DNA of 64,000 nt from NCBI GenBank assembly GCA_002747035.1, contig PDRZ01000015.1, positions 62,001 to 126,000 on the forward strand, read 5' to 3'. Shown here in pieces: positions 44,263 through 53,560 of the stretch. The stretch comes from Rhodobacterales bacterium. GTDB lineage: Bacteria; Pseudomonadota; Alphaproteobacteria; Rhodobacterales; Rhodobacteraceae. Made by a program: the position numbers and the translations under genes. Numbering within the stretch: the first letter of the stretch is position 1; every line of letters starts with the position of its first letter. Below the pieces are notes generated by a model. It was not told where the DNA came from and did not search any database. It saw only the letters and a program-made list of their open reading frames with translations.

Positions 44263-44859
44263 ATGACCCAGGCGCTGATTGTTATCGACGTACAAAACGA
44301 TTTTTGCCCCGGGGGGGCGTTGGCCGTGCCGGGCGGGGATGACATTGTTGCCGGGGTCAACGTCTTGATGTCGGATTTCGACCATGTGGTGCTGACACAG
44401 GACTGGCACCCGGCCGGGCACTCTTCGTTTGCCTCGTCGCATGGCGGCGCGTCTCCGTATGAGATGATCGACATGCCCTATGGGGCACAGGTGTTGTGGC
44501 CGGATCATTGTGTTCAGGGCACCGGTGGGGCGGCGTTTCACTCCGATCTTGAAACCGCGCCTGCGCGGTTGATCCTTCGCAAGGGGATGAATCCGGGCAT
44601 CGACAGTTATTCCGCATTTTTTGAAAATGATCGTGAAACCCCCACGGGGTTGGACGGATACCTGCGCGGGCTTGGGGTTTCACGGCTGACCATGGTGGGG
44701 CTGGCCACGGATTTCTGCGTGCAATACTCGGCGCTGGACGCAGCCCGGCTTGGGTTTGACGTGACCGTGCGCACCGATCTGTGCCGGGCTATCGACCTTG
44801 ACGGATCGCTTGCGGCGGCGATGGCGGCGATGGCGGCCGAGGGCGTGACGCTGAGTTGA
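44263..44859 (+). CDS. pncA: Nicotinamidase
   Basis: A 198-aa hydrolase converting nicotinamide to nicotinate. It has the catalytic Asp in VIDVQNDFCPGGAL, metal ligands in TQDWHPAGHSSFA, catalytic Lys in LILRKGMNP and nucleophilic Cys in GLATDFCVQYSALDA. AAGGAG is 6 bases before the ATG at 44263. NAD-salvage partner pncB lies 2.4 kb downstream on the same strand. Confidence 0.95.
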   Translation: MTQALIVIDVQNDFCPGGALAVPGGDDIVAGVNVLMSDFDHVVLTQDWHPAGHSSFASSHGGASPYEMIDMPYGAQVLWPDHCVQGTGGAAFHSDLETAPARLILRKGMNPGIDSYSAFFENDRETPTGLDGYLRGLGVSRLTMVGLATDFCVQYSALDAARLGFDVTVRTDLCRAIDLDGSLAAAMAAMAAEGVTLS

Positions 44860-44943
44860 TTCGGTTTCGGGAAAGTTGGGCAAATCTTAAGGAATCGCGC
44901 GGTATCACGGTGAGGTGCATGAAAACCTTTGTGGCCTTCCGGG

Positions 44944-47184
44944 ATGATCCTGAACGAAACCGATACTGCGACACGCCTGACCGAATTTGACGCGCGCCAT
45001 TCGCCCGCCGGACGCTTGCGCAGCTATGCGCGTGGGCGCGTACAGTTTTTGTTGCCGCGTTTTGGGTTCGAGGTGAGCGTGGCCTTTGGCATTGCGCTGT
45101 TCTATTCCCTTCCTCTTGGTATGGTGTTGTTTGCGCTGCTGGTTGTGGGTGAGGCGGTCGATTGCCTCTACCTGCGCACTGTACCGGCCAAGCTGGACGC
45201 TGGCGCGCCGGTTTCGCGCCTGATAAACATCAGCACGGCGGTGGGGCTGTTCCACGGGGTGACCCTTACCCTTTCGCCCGTCATAGCCTGGTTCGTTTCC
45301 CCTGATCATGCGGTGTCGAGCCTGTGCCTGGCCTATCTCTCGGGGGCCTCGATCAATGCTGGGTTGATGATGCCCTATCTCCGGCTCCTCTCCATCTTGC
45401 GCCTTGGACTTTACGTGATTACCGGGGGTGTGCTGTTGCTGAGCGAAGTGTTCGAGGGCGCACATTTTCACGAGCACTACTATTATGATCTTTTGGCCGG
45501 GATCATCATGCTTTATATCGTGCGGACCTTCCGCAAATTCTCGACCGACCGGTTTGAATCGGATCATTTGGCCAAACGCGAGCTGTTGGTGCAAAGTCAG
45601 CTTCTGGCCCTTGCAAACCGCGAAATGCGCAGCCTGGCGGTCGTGGCCCAATATGCCAACGAAAGCGTGATCCTGTCGGACGGCAAGGGGCGTATCAAAT
45701 GGGTGAATGATGCCTTTACCCGCATCACCGGATTTGCGCGCCACGAAACGATTGACCGGCGGCCCGGTGATCTGCTGAACGGGGAGGATACCGACCCGGA
45801 AACGGTGGCAGGTATCGACGAAGCGATCAAGCAGGGTCTGCCGCATCGCGCCGAGATATTGAATTACACGCGCGACGGGCGCCAGATCTGGGTCGAAACC
45901 AATCTTGTGCCGCTCCTTGATGCCAAGGGGCGGGTGGAACAGGTCATCGCGATTGAACACGACATCACACAATCCAAGGAACAGCAACAGCATCTGGCCA
46001 ATGCCAAGGAAGCGGCAGAGCGGTCCGCAGAGGCCAAATCACGGTTTCTCGCCACGATGAGCCACGAAATTCGCACGCCAATGAACGGGATCATTGGTAT
46101 GACCGAACTGCTTGGGGCCTCTGATCTTTCGCCAGAGCACCGGCGGTATCTGGATACGATCCAGGAATCGGCCGAGGCGCTGTTGACCCTGATCAACGAC
46201 ATTCTCGAATATTCGCGGTTCGAATCCGGGCGCCCGTCGATCCATGCCGAAGAGTTCGATATTCAGTCCTGCCTTGACGGTGTTGAGGCGCTGATGCGAC
46301 CCCAGGCCGAGCGGAAGGGTCTGTACCTGAACTTCGGCTGTCGCGATGTGCCAACCCTGCCCCGGCGCGCAATCGGGGATGGTGGGCGTATTCGTCAGAT
46401 CCTGCTGAACATCGTTGGCAATGCGATCAAGTTCACGTCGTCCGGGGGCGTGTCCGTGGCAGTCGAATGCGAAGAAGAGGATGGGCACTTCCGGCTGGCC
46501 TTTATTGTCACCGATACCGGGATCGGCGTGGCGGATGACAGGATCGAACAGATATTTGAAGAATTTGTTCAGGCCGAATCCGACACCACGCGCAAATATG
46601 GAGGCACCGGATTGGGGCTGGCTATCTCGCGTTTGCTGGCGCGGGAAATGGGCGGAGACATCACAGTCACCTCGACACTTGGAAAAGGGTCCTGCTTTCG
46701 CGTCGAAATCATTGTGGGGCGGGCGCAACAGGATGGTGCGGAACGCGGGGTACAGGTGCCGGAGGCTGCTCACCAATCCAGACCGCTTCGCATCCTCGTC
46801 GCCGAGGATAACAAAACCAACCGGCTCTTGATCCACAAGTATCTGGACCAGTCCGACACGATTACCTATTTCGCCGTGAATGGGGTCGAAGCCGTTGAAA
46901 TGGCGGCCGAGCTGGCGCCAGATCTGATTTTCATGGACATGTCGATGCCGGAAATGGATGGTCTTGAGGCGACGCGCGCCATCCGCCAACTGGACATTCC
47001 GCAACCCCCCATCGTGGCCTTGACTGCAAATGCGTTCGCCTCGGACAAGGATGCCTGCAAAAAAGCGGGTATGACCGGCTTTCTGACCAAACCGTTGCGC
47101 AAGAAAGAGCTTTTTGCCGTTCTGGCCGAACATCAACCGCTAAACGCTCAGGAAACTGGACAACCGCGAGGGCAATTGCTTTAA
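44944..47184 (+). CDS. Hybrid sensor histidine kinase/response regulator
   Basis: A 746-aa membrane-bound hybrid kinase between pncA and pncB. Residues ~30-200 carry about six hydrophobic segments (FALLVVGEAVDCLYL, VGLFHGVTLTLSPVIAWFV and others). A PAS domain follows (~210-335: VILSDGKGRIKWVNDAFTRI and a PAC-like EVIAIEHDITQSKEQ-type end), then a coiled linker. HisKA has the phospho-His in TMSHEIRTPMNG, HATPase has ILLNIVGNAIKFT, DTGIGV and GGTGLGLAIS, and a C-terminal receiver has the phospho-Asp in IFMDMSMPEMDGLEATRAI. No cognate output gene is adjacent. ATG at 44944 is the best start, though its ribosome site is weak. Confidence 0.93.
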   Translation: MILNETDTATRLTEFDARHSPAGRLRSYARGRVQFLLPRFGFEVSVAFGIALFYSLPLGMVLFALLVVGEAVDCLYLRTVPAKLDAGAPVSRLINISTAVGLFHGVTLTLSPVIAWFVSPDHAVSSLCLAYLSGASINAGLMMPYLRLLSILRLGLYVITGGVLLLSEVFEGAHFHEHYYYDLLAGIIMLYIVRTFRKFSTDRFESDHLAKRELLVQSQLLALANREMRSLAVVAQYANESVILSDGKGRIKWVNDAFTRITGFARHETIDRRPGDLLNGEDTDPETVAGIDEAIKQGLPHRAEILNYTRDGRQIWVETNLVPLLDAKGRVEQVIAIEHDITQSKEQQQHLANAKEAAERSAEAKSRFLATMSHEIRTPMNGIIGMTELLGASDLSPEHRRYLDTIQESAEALLTLINDILEYSRFESGRPSIHAEEFDIQSCLDGVEALMRPQAERKGLYLNFGCRDVPTLPRRAIGDGGRIRQILLNIVGNAIKFTSSGGVSVAVECEEEDGHFRLAFIVTDTGIGVADDRIEQIFEEFVQAESDTTRKYGGTGLGLAISRLLAREMGGDITVTSTLGKGSCFRVEIIVGRAQQDGAERGVQVPEAAHQSRPLRILVAEDNKTNRLLIHKYLDQSDTITYFAVNGVEAVEMAAELAPDLIFMDMSMPEMDGLEATRAIRQLDIPQPPIVALTANAFASDKDACKKAGMTGFLTKPLRKKELFAVLAEHQPLNAQETGQPRGQLL

Positions 47185-47215
47185 CCGGGCGACAACTTGT
47201 TGCAAGGGCTTCGTC

Positions 47216-48508
47216 ATGGTGGATATCGCAACCCGCGTCTGGAACCATAAATGGAAGATTGATCCGATCGTACGATCACTGATTGACAATGACTTCTACA
47301 AACTCCTGATGTGCCAATCGGTGTTTCATAACAAACCCGATGCTCATGTGACGTTCAGCCTGATCAACCGATCCAGGGATGTGCGCCTTGCCGAACTGGT
47401 TGACGAAGGCGAGCTGCGCGAACAATTGGACCATATCCGCTCACTCTCTCTCACACGGGGCGAAAGCACCTTCCTGCGCGGTAACACCTTTTATGGCAAA
47501 CGCCAGATGTTCCGCCCGGATTTCATGGAATGGTTCGAAAACCACCAGTTGCCCGACTATCACCTTGAAAAACGTGATGGTCAGTATGAGCTGACCTTCG
47601 AAGGTAAATGGCACGAGGTCATGTTGTGGGAAATTCCGGCGCTGGCCGTTCTGATGGAACTGCGGGGCCGCGCCGTGTTGGACGACATGCGCAAATTCGA
47701 ACTCCAGGTGCTTTATGCCCGCGCCATGACCAAGATATGGGAAAAAATCGACCGGCTGCGCAACCTTCCCGATCTGCGCATCGCCGATTTTGGCACCCGG
47801 CGGCGGCATTCCTATCTGTGGCAGGATTGGTGTGTTCAGGCGATGATCGAAGGGTTGGGGAACAAATTCATTGGCACGTCGAATTGTCGGATCGCCATGC
47901 AGCGCGATATCGAGGCGATTGGCACAAATGCCCACGAACTGCCCATGGTCTATTCCGCGCTGGCCGAAAACGACGCCGATCTTGCCCAGGCACCTTACCA
48001 GGTGCTTGAGGACTGGCAACGCGAACACGAAGGTAATCTGCGGATCATCCTGCCGGACACGTACGGCACAAATGGGTTTCTTGAGCGCGCGCCCGACTGG
48101 CTGGCGGGCTGGACCGGCATCCGTATCGACTCGGGCGATCCGGCGACGGCGGCCGAGGGGGCAATCGAATGGTGGACATCCCGTGGCGAAGACCCGCGCG
48201 AGAAGCTGATCATTTTCTCCGACGGGCTGGATGTGGACCGGATCATCGAACTGCACACCCTGTTTCATGGCCGGGCCAAGATTTCTTTCGGTTGGGGCAC
48301 CCTGTTGACCAATGATTTCCGTGGGCTCACCACGGGCGACAACCTCGCCCCTTTCTCTCTGGTCTGCAAGGCGGTCGCGGCGAACGGACACCCGACCGTC
48401 AAACTGTCCGACAACCCCAAAAAGGCCATGGGGCCTGCGGAAGAAATCGACCGCTATAAGCGCGTGTTCGGGGTGGGCGATCAGCGCAGCGTGGACGTCA
48501 TTGTTTAA
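47216..48508 (+). CDS. pncB: Nicotinate phosphoribosyltransferase
   Basis: A 430-aa enzyme making nicotinate mononucleotide from nicotinate and PRPP. The start SLIDNDFYKLLMCQSVFH is the typical substrate-binding N-terminus, then FGTRRRHSYLWQDWCVQAM near residue 200, FIGTSNCRIAMQRDIEAIGT with catalytic-region His in AHELPMVYSAL, and SDGLDVDRIIELHTLFHGR near 340. It takes the product of pncA onward to NAD. Its end is followed by long repeat R4. Confidence 0.95.
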   Translation: MVDIATRVWNHKWKIDPIVRSLIDNDFYKLLMCQSVFHNKPDAHVTFSLINRSRDVRLAELVDEGELREQLDHIRSLSLTRGESTFLRGNTFYGKRQMFRPDFMEWFENHQLPDYHLEKRDGQYELTFEGKWHEVMLWEIPALAVLMELRGRAVLDDMRKFELQVLYARAMTKIWEKIDRLRNLPDLRIADFGTRRRHSYLWQDWCVQAMIEGLGNKFIGTSNCRIAMQRDIEAIGTNAHELPMVYSALAENDADLAQAPYQVLEDWQREHEGNLRIILPDTYGTNGFLERAPDWLAGWTGIRIDSGDPATAAEGAIEWWTSRGEDPREKLIIFSDGLDVDRIIELHTLFHGRAKISFGWGTLLTNDFRGLTTGDNLAPFSLVCKAVAANGHPTVKLSDNPKKAMGPAEEIDRYKRVFGVGDQRSVDVIV

Positions 48509-48531
48509 ACCTGCTAAGTGCGAAAAAACTG

Positions 48532-48647
48532 TTAAATCGTTTCCAGGTATTGTTGGATCACAGCAAGAACTGGAAACGCTCACATCCATACTGTGTTGCG
48601 CAGCGTTTCCACATCACGCTGAGTCAACGTAATGCGGAAACGCTTTA
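48532..48647 (+). repeat. Dispersed palindromic repeat, long copy R4
   Basis: A 116-bp composite element with the same two-hairpin layout as R3: left module GTTTCCAGGTATTG...CAAGAACTGGAAAC, right module GTTTCCACATCACGCTGAGT through CGTAATGCGGAAAC, and termini TTAAATCGTTTCC / GGAAACGCTTTA. It lies between pncB and a truncated FkbM gene. Confidence 0.88.
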
Positions 48648-48660
48648 GGTGGGTGGCTTA

Positions 48661-48957
48661 ATGAGTTCGATTACTCACGCCTTTGCGCGTCTCCATCTTC
48701 GCATCATGGGAAAGTCTCCGGGTCCTGTGAGACAGAGTATGGCGCTGTTTTCGGGCGATCTTGTAAGCTCTAAAATCCTTCTTGATGGTGCCTTCGCCGG
48801 TTACGAGCTTGACGCGTTTCAACACAACGTCACCCTTCGATTGCCGAACGAGTCAGTGATGTTGGATATCGGGGAGAATATCGGCAACCACTCCCGGGTT
48901 CTGTCGCAATTCTTTTCATATGTCTTCGCGTTTGAACCCCACCCGCCCACGCATTGA
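48661..48957 (+). pseudogene. Truncated FkbM-family methyltransferase
   Basis: A 98-aa reading frame with the N-terminal part of an FkbM methyltransferase. SVMLDIGENIGNHSRVLSQF is SAM motif I (the usual GANIG is GENIG here) and YVFAFEPHP is motif II. It then ends with PTH and a stop, while intact members run on for 150 or more residues. Its last ~40 bp overlap the convergent arfB 3' end, so the deletion point lies there. Start ATG 48661 follows the repeat R4 directly. Confidence 0.7.
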
Positions 48958-49350
48958 TTTGACTTCGCCGCGTACCTTCTTGGCCTTCAGGCGGCGTTCC
49001 TTTGATCCCCGTGTTGGTTTCGTGGCGATGCGGCGTTTTGGGCGGATCAGCGCCTTTTGTATCAGCTCCACCAACCGCTCGCGTACGATTTCACGGTTGC
49101 GCCCCTGTTGCCGGGTTTCGTCGCAGAACAGGATCAGAGCGCCTTCTTTGGTCCACCGCCGACCGGCCAGTTTGCGCAGTCGGGTTTTGACATGTGCGGG
49201 CAGGTTGGGCGAGCGCGCGGCCTCGAACCGCAATTCTACCGCCGTGCTGACCTTGTTCACATTCTGCCCGCCCGGACCCGAGGCGCGCACGAATTGTTCG
49301 GTCAACTCCCAGTCTTCTATCTGGATCTGGTCGGAAATGGTTAACGGCAT
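48916..49350 (-). CDS. arfB: Peptidyl-tRNA hydrolase ArfB (ribosome rescue)
   Basis: A 144-aa YaeJ/ICT1-type rescue factor that frees stalled ribosomes. The catalytic GGQ lies at residues 27-29 in RASGPGGQNVNKV. The basic C-terminal tail that enters the mRNA channel is present (RPKRRIATKPTRGSKERRLK, then AKKVRGEVKSMRGRV). ATG at 49350 gives the normal N-terminus ISDQIQIEDWELTE; upstream in-frame codons add no family sequence. Confidence 0.95.
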   Translation of the reverse strand: MPLTISDQIQIEDWELTEQFVRASGPGGQNVNKVSTAVELRFEAARSPNLPAHVKTRLRKLAGRRWTKEGALILFCDETRQQGRNREIVRERLVELIQKALIRPKRRIATKPTRGSKERRLKAKKVRGEVKSMRGRVGFKREDI

Positions 49351-49453
49351 GGTGGAGTCCAAAAGGGGTGCCGGTTTAGTGCCGCATCGGTGCGCAAAAG
49401 TCACCCCCGGCGGTTGATGGGTGTTGCATTCATGTCTTAAAGCGGCGTGCGCA

Positions 49454-49493
49454 GATACAAAAAGGGCCGCTCCACGTGATGGAGCGACCCTTT
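49454..49493 (-). terminator. Strong intrinsic terminator of a minus-strand transcript
   Basis: On the minus strand AAAGGGTCGCTCC (49493-49481) and GGAGCGGCCCTTT (49473-49461) form a 13-bp stem with one U-G, followed by TTTTTGT. This is the clearest Rho-independent terminator in the window. Confidence 0.85.
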
Positions 49494-49500
49494 GAGATTT

Positions 49501-49632
49501 AAGGAGGCGCGCCGGTTAGGCGGTCACCAATTTTGGGGTGTTCAATACCCAAGGATTGCCTCAGGTTCGTGTCTCCCAAACTGTTCCGACACCTTTCTCC
49601 ATGATCCCATTAGACACAAGAGCACCTCCTTT
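49501..49632 (-). other. Short structured minus-strand transcript with tiny ORFs
   Basis: Between yhhQ and the terminator lies a strong Shine-Dalgarno (AAAGGAGG on the minus strand, 49632-49625). Seven bases after it a GTG (49617) opens an 18-aa frame starting MSNGIMEKGVGTVWETRT and ending at 49561. An overlapping ATG (49610) opens a 22-aa frame starting MGSWRKVSEQFGRHEPEAIL and ending at 49542. A downstream segment can pair with the Shine-Dalgarno over 10 bases (49622-49631 with 49501-49510, one U-G). I recognise neither peptide. It could be a small-protein gene, an attenuator or an sRNA. Confidence 0.5.
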
Positions 49633-49686
49633 CGTTTGTTTCACGTATCTCCAGCCTGCCACAGCTTGGGGATAAGTCAAACAAAA

Positions 49687-50319
49687 TCATGTGGTGCGGG
49701 CGGTCAGAGACCCCACGATGATGCGGAAGGGCACAAGAGCGATCAAAGCAAGGGCCAGTTTGACCAGCCAATCGGCAAAGCCCAGCGTGACCCAAAGCGG
49801 CGCAAGCGGGCCGGAGTTCATGAAGGGCACCACCTCCCAGGCCCAGTTGATTGCGGCGTCCGCGCCGGGGCCAAACACCGTGATGCTGGCCGAAAAGGCG
49901 ATGGTAAAGAACAACGCAGTGTCCAATGCGGATCCCACAAGGGTCGATACCAACGGCGCGCGCCACCACTGACCACCCCGCAAGCGGTTGAAAATGCTGA
50001 CATCTGTCAGTTGCGCGATCAGAAACGCGGTGCCCGAGGCGACGGCGATCCGCAGGGGAACTGCGGGGCCGAATTCCAACATGATCTGGCTGCCGATCAG
50101 CGAACAGGCGACACCGGTGACGAATCCCACGAACACCACCTTGCGCGCCGGTCCCACGCCATAAACGCGGTTCATGACGTCAGTGACCAGAAAGGCCAGC
50201 GGATAGGTGAAAGCGCCCCAGGTCAAAAGACCGTCAAGGATCAGGAATTGGACGAGAATATTGGAGGCCACGACGATGGCGGCCATGGCAAAAATGCCAG
50301 GAAGGTGCGTGCGGTTCAT
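49687..50319 (-). CDS. yhhQ: Queuosine precursor transporter (YhhQ/DUF165)
   Basis: A 210-aa membrane protein of the ECF-like vitamin transporter type that imports queuosine precursors (preQ0/preQ1). About six membrane segments; family blocks ASNILVQFLI near residue 19, FPLAFLVTDVMNRVYG-type FTYPLAFLVTDVMNRVYG near 37, and GSALDTALFFTIAF near 130. I looked for a preQ1 riboswitch in the short leader and found none convincing. The structured small transcript follows its stop. Confidence 0.92.
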   Translation of the reverse strand: MNRTHLPGIFAMAAIVVASNILVQFLILDGLLTWGAFTYPLAFLVTDVMNRVYGVGPARKVVFVGFVTGVACSLIGSQIMLEFGPAVPLRIAVASGTAFLIAQLTDVSIFNRLRGGQWWRAPLVSTLVGSALDTALFFTIAFSASITVFGPGADAAINWAWEVVPFMNSGPLAPLWVTLGFADWLVKLALALIALVPFRIIVGSLTARTT

Positions 50320-50358
50320 GATATGTTAAGCCCGTTTTATCAAGGTTGCGGCGACTTG

Positions 50359-50375
50359 GTTCCCGAACGGGAACA
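50359..50375. terminator. Small hairpin after the phytase-like gene
   Basis: GTTCCC and GGGAAC flank GAAC (perfect palindrome GTTCCCGAACGGGAAC-like core). It lies just after the stop at 50384 on the minus strand, ahead of yhhQ. Confidence 0.35.
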
Positions 50376-50383
50376 GGCGGCCT

Positions 50384-51298
50384 TTAGTCCGTTAAATCGT
50401 TTTTTGCAAGAGGAGGCACGGTATATTCGACAAATTCGGTCCGTTGGAAAAATCGGAAATTGTCGTCGGAAATCATGGTGAGCCGGATGTTGCCATCCTC
50501 ATCGCGCCAGACGGAAATGCCTTCCAGATTGTCGTGTTGGGTCGTTGAGGTGACCAACAGCTCCTGTTCTTCACGGACTTCTGTTGGGGTGATCCGAAAC
50601 CGACGTACGCGGCTGCGAAACCCGATGCCGGTAAAGTCGCGTTCCAGCAGATAGAACAATCCGTCCGGTCCGAAATCCGCTCCAACAGGAAGAAAGCTTC
50701 CGCGCCGTGGGATTGCAAGATCGCGGTCCCAATATCCTGATTTGTAACGATAAAGCGGAAAGGGGCGGATCATGGAACCGGATCGCTCGGGCAGGGTGTA
50801 AAGCCATCCGCGTTTGTCGATGGCTAATGCTTCGAGCGAGGAATTGCCTTGAAGCCCGGCAAAATCGTGATGCCGCGGTAACCACGCACCGGGCGCATCT
50901 GCGTCAAGATAGGCCCAGACGCGGTGGAACCCTTCGAAAGACACGAACACACGCCCGTCGGCACGCAGAGCCAGCCCCTCTGCATCCGTGTGCAGCCCTT
51001 TCAGGGGGTGGCCTTTGGGATCGCTCAGGGGTAACTGAGACGAAATTTTCACTCCCGTAATGGCTCTGTCACGACGCTGCAATTCTCCGTCATATCGCGT
51101 ACCCCGGTCGGATATGGCGATGAATTTGCGACCGTCAGGCCCCAGTTCCAAGCCGGAAAATCCGCCAAAGGCCGGATCGTCCAACAGCCAGGTATAGCTG
51201 CCCACATACTTGGCGCGGTTATCCGGCCCGGCCCAACCGGACAGGCCATAAACCGCACCCAGCGCCGCGCCTAGCGCGACCGCAACACGCCAGCGCAT
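50384..51298 (-). CDS. Esterase-like-activity-of-phytase family protein
   Basis: A 304-aa secreted protein of the phytase-like esterase family (PF13449 type). Signal-like N-terminus ([20 protein letters not shown]) then [20 protein letters not shown] near residue 47, [20 protein letters not shown] near 100, [18 protein letters not shown] near 150 and [20 protein letters not shown] near 255. This is a beta-propeller-like layout. Substrate unknown. The start overlaps the mepA stop by 28 bp. Confidence 0.88.
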   Translation of the reverse strand: MRWRVAVALGAALGAVYGLSGWAGPDNRAKYVGSYTWLLDDPAFGGFSGLELGPDGRKFIAISDRGTRYDGELQRRDRAITGVKISSQLPLSDPKGHPLKGLHTDAEGLALRADGRVFVSFEGFHRVWAYLDADAPGAWLPRHHDFAGLQGNSSLEALAIDKRGWLYTLPERSGSMIRPFPLYRYKSGYWDRDLAIPRRGSFLPVGADFGPDGLFYLLERDFTGIGFRSRVRRFRITPTEVREEQELLVTSTTQHDNLEGISVWRDEDGNIRLTMISDDNFRFFQRTEFVEYTVPPLAKNDLTD

Positions 51299-52128
51299 TG
51301 GTTGGGAAGGTCCTTCAACACGTATTCACGCCGCTTCTTGGGCTTGTAATTGGGGTCGGGCGGCGGCGGGTTCAGGATTCTATCCACCCAGCCTTCGGCC
51401 TCCTTGCACCCGTCCCCCTTGGGGATCGGGTTCTGATTGACACAGCCTCTGGCTCCCTTGGGACACTTCAGGCGGACGTGGAAATGATAGTGATGCCCCC
51501 ACCACGGCCTGATCTTGCGCAGCCATTTGCGGTTGCCCTTTTCATCCTTGCACATTTGCACCTTGGCGCCGGGGAAAACGAATATCCGTGCCACCCGTTT
51601 GTCCTTGGCCGCAGCTTTCAGGATTTCGTGATGGGCCCGGGTCCAGTGTTTGTTGACATAGGCCCCTTTGGCCCGACGCATGGAGATGGACGAGATGTTT
51701 TCCCGCTGTTTGCGCGACAGTTTAAGTGTGTCGGCCGGACGCATCCAGATATCCACGTCCAACCCGATCTGGTGACTGCGGTGCCCGGTCAACATGGGAC
51801 CGCCGCGCGGCTGGCTGATATCCCCGATATAAAGCCCGTTCCACCCGGGTTGTCGTGCTGCCTTGGCGCTTAGATCCTTGATGAAATCAATAGCCTCGGG
51901 ATGCCCCCAGTTGCGGTTGCGCGACAGGCGCATCGCCTGCCATGTCGGACCGGTTTCAGGAAGCTGCTCGGCCCCTGCGACGCAGCCTTTGGAATAGCTG
52001 CCAAACGGCGCAGGTTTCTGTTTTGACGCCTTTTTTGCGGCACCAAACTGTTGTTTGGCCAAGGGATCGGCAAGGGGGGGCGTGGCCAGCCCAAGGATCA
52101 GTGCGATCGTGACTAGGATTCGGACCAT
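51271..52128 (-). CDS. mepA: Penicillin-insensitive murein endopeptidase
   Basis: A 285-aa periplasmic LAS-type endopeptidase that cuts DD- and LD-crosslinks in peptidoglycan. Signal peptide ([20 protein letters not shown]), then [21 protein letters not shown], metal ligands in [18 protein letters not shown] and a distal His cluster in [15 protein letters not shown]. Four to six Cys suggest disulfides, as in E. coli MepA. Start ATG 52128 is chosen because it gives a proper signal peptide; the longer reading lies over the MFS gene. Confidence 0.94.
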   Translation of the reverse strand: MVRILVTIALILGLATPPLADPLAKQQFGAAKKASKQKPAPFGSYSKGCVAGAEQLPETGPTWQAMRLSRNRNWGHPEAIDFIKDLSAKAARQPGWNGLYIGDISQPRGGPMLTGHRSHQIGLDVDIWMRPADTLKLSRKQRENISSISMRRAKGAYVNKHWTRAHHEILKAAAKDKRVARIFVFPGAKVQMCKDEKGNRKWLRKIRPWWGHHYHFHVRLKCPKGARGCVNQNPIPKGDGCKEAEGWVDRILNPPPPDPNYKPKKRREYVLKDLPNQCAGVLRSR

Positions 52129-53492
52129 TTGGTGTGATCTCCTTCGGGTTTGACCCACCATAGCAAGACAAGGCCAAGAAGGAAGAGACCGGCAATGGGA
52201 AGGATGCCAATCCGCTGGCTTCCGCTTATGTCCGATGCAATCGCGATCAGCATAGGCGCAAGGAAGGTGGTTGCCTTGCCCGAAAGCGCATAAAGGCCAA
52301 AAGCCTCGGTCATCCGCTTGGGGTTGGATTGCCAGACCACCATGGTGCGGCTGGCCGATTGGATCGCGCCCCCCGCCGCGCCAATTCCGGCACCACACAG
52401 GTAAAACAGGATGTCAGGCAGGGCCGACTCGGTCCCGACATGGACAAAGAACACGGCATCGCGCGAAATCATGACAACGGTCACGGCCACCACCAGCAGC
52501 ACAAGGATACAGGTGATGATTACGGGTTTGGGGCCAAACGTCCTGTCCGCTTTGCCGCCCAGCCAGGCGAACAACGCCCCGGTCAGCGCGGCCACGATCC
52601 CGAAAATGCCGATTTGCATGATGGACCATTCCAACACACCCACGGCGTAGATGCCGCCAAATGTGTACATGCCGTTCAACGCGTCGCGATAGAACATGGA
52701 CGAGGTGAGATAGGCCAGCAGGCTGGGGTGTCCGGGCAATCCGCGCAGCGTTGTGCCCAGATCCGCAAGCGCCTTGCTGACCTTGTGGGGCGCGTGGTTG
52801 GGGTCTTTCACTTCGCGCACCCAAAGAAAGAAAGGGATCATGAACACCGCGTACCAAAGGGCAGTCAGCGGCCCCACTGCGCGGGTATCGGCCCCTGTCG
52901 CCGGGTCAAGCCCAAGGATCGGAGAGATGCCCAGCATGGTTTTACCATTGCCTCCGGCCTGTAGCAGCAACAGCATGATCGCCAATGCCACAACTCCGCC
53001 GATATAGCCAAAAGCCCAGCCCTTGCCGGAAATTTCGCCAATTTCGTGCTTGTTTCCCAACGAGGGCAGCATGGAGTTGGTGAAGATGGTCGCGAACTCC
53101 ATACCGATCAGGCCAATCCCGAAAAAGATCAGGGTGCGGGTGACGTTGAAATCCTGGGGCGCGGAATACCAAAGCGCCCAGGCCCCGATCACGTAGCATA
53201 GCGAAAACACCCAGATCCACGGCATCTTCTTGCCCGTGGAATCCGCAAAAGCCCCAAGGATAGGTGCCAGAACGGCGATTGACGCGCCAGCCACTGTCAA
53301 GCCGTACCCCCAATAGGCCTGGGCCTGTGCCCTGGCTTTCGCGGCGTCCATGCCGGTGCCGATCAGGTTTTCGGCCACCACCTTGGCAAAATACGGGCCA
53401 AAGATGAAGGTCAGGATCAGCGTGTTGTACGGCTGGCTGGCCCAGTCAAAAAAATACCATCCCCAAATCCGCTTGCGCGTTGAAATCCCCAT
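52113..53492 (-). CDS. MFS transporter of the UMF1 type
   Basis: A 459-aa major-facilitator protein with about 12 membrane segments. The N-terminus KRIWGWYFFDWASQPYNTLI, then LGAFADSTGKKMPWI between segments 2 and 3, and the mid-loop LGGKADRTFGPKPVII are typical of the UMF1/Atg22-like branch. Substrate is unknown. The start ATG 53492 has GGGGA 9 bases upstream. Its stop overlaps mepA by 16 bp, making an operon with mepA and the phytase-like gene. Confidence 0.88.
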   Translation of the reverse strand: MGISTRKRIWGWYFFDWASQPYNTLILTFIFGPYFAKVVAENLIGTGMDAAKARAQAQAYWGYGLTVAGASIAVLAPILGAFADSTGKKMPWIWVFSLCYVIGAWALWYSAPQDFNVTRTLIFFGIGLIGMEFATIFTNSMLPSLGNKHEIGEISGKGWAFGYIGGVVALAIMLLLLQAGGNGKTMLGISPILGLDPATGADTRAVGPLTALWYAVFMIPFFLWVREVKDPNHAPHKVSKALADLGTTLRGLPGHPSLLAYLTSSMFYRDALNGMYTFGGIYAVGVLEWSIMQIGIFGIVAALTGALFAWLGGKADRTFGPKPVIITCILVLLVVAVTVVMISRDAVFFVHVGTESALPDILFYLCGAGIGAAGGAIQSASRTMVVWQSNPKRMTEAFGLYALSGKATTFLAPMLIAIASDISGSQRIGILPIAGLFLLGLVLLWWVKPEGDHTKWSES

Positions 53493-53560
53493 AATCACAA
53501 ATCCCCATTTGTTAACAACCTTTAGACAGGGGAATGCGGATTCGGGCAAGGGTTTTGCAA

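Noticed and set aside
50320-50383. preQ1 riboswitch before yhhQ
   Set aside because: The leader is short and lacks the pseudoknot-forming A-rich tail and C-rich loop of known preQ1 classes; only a simple GTTCCC/GGGAAC hairpin is present.
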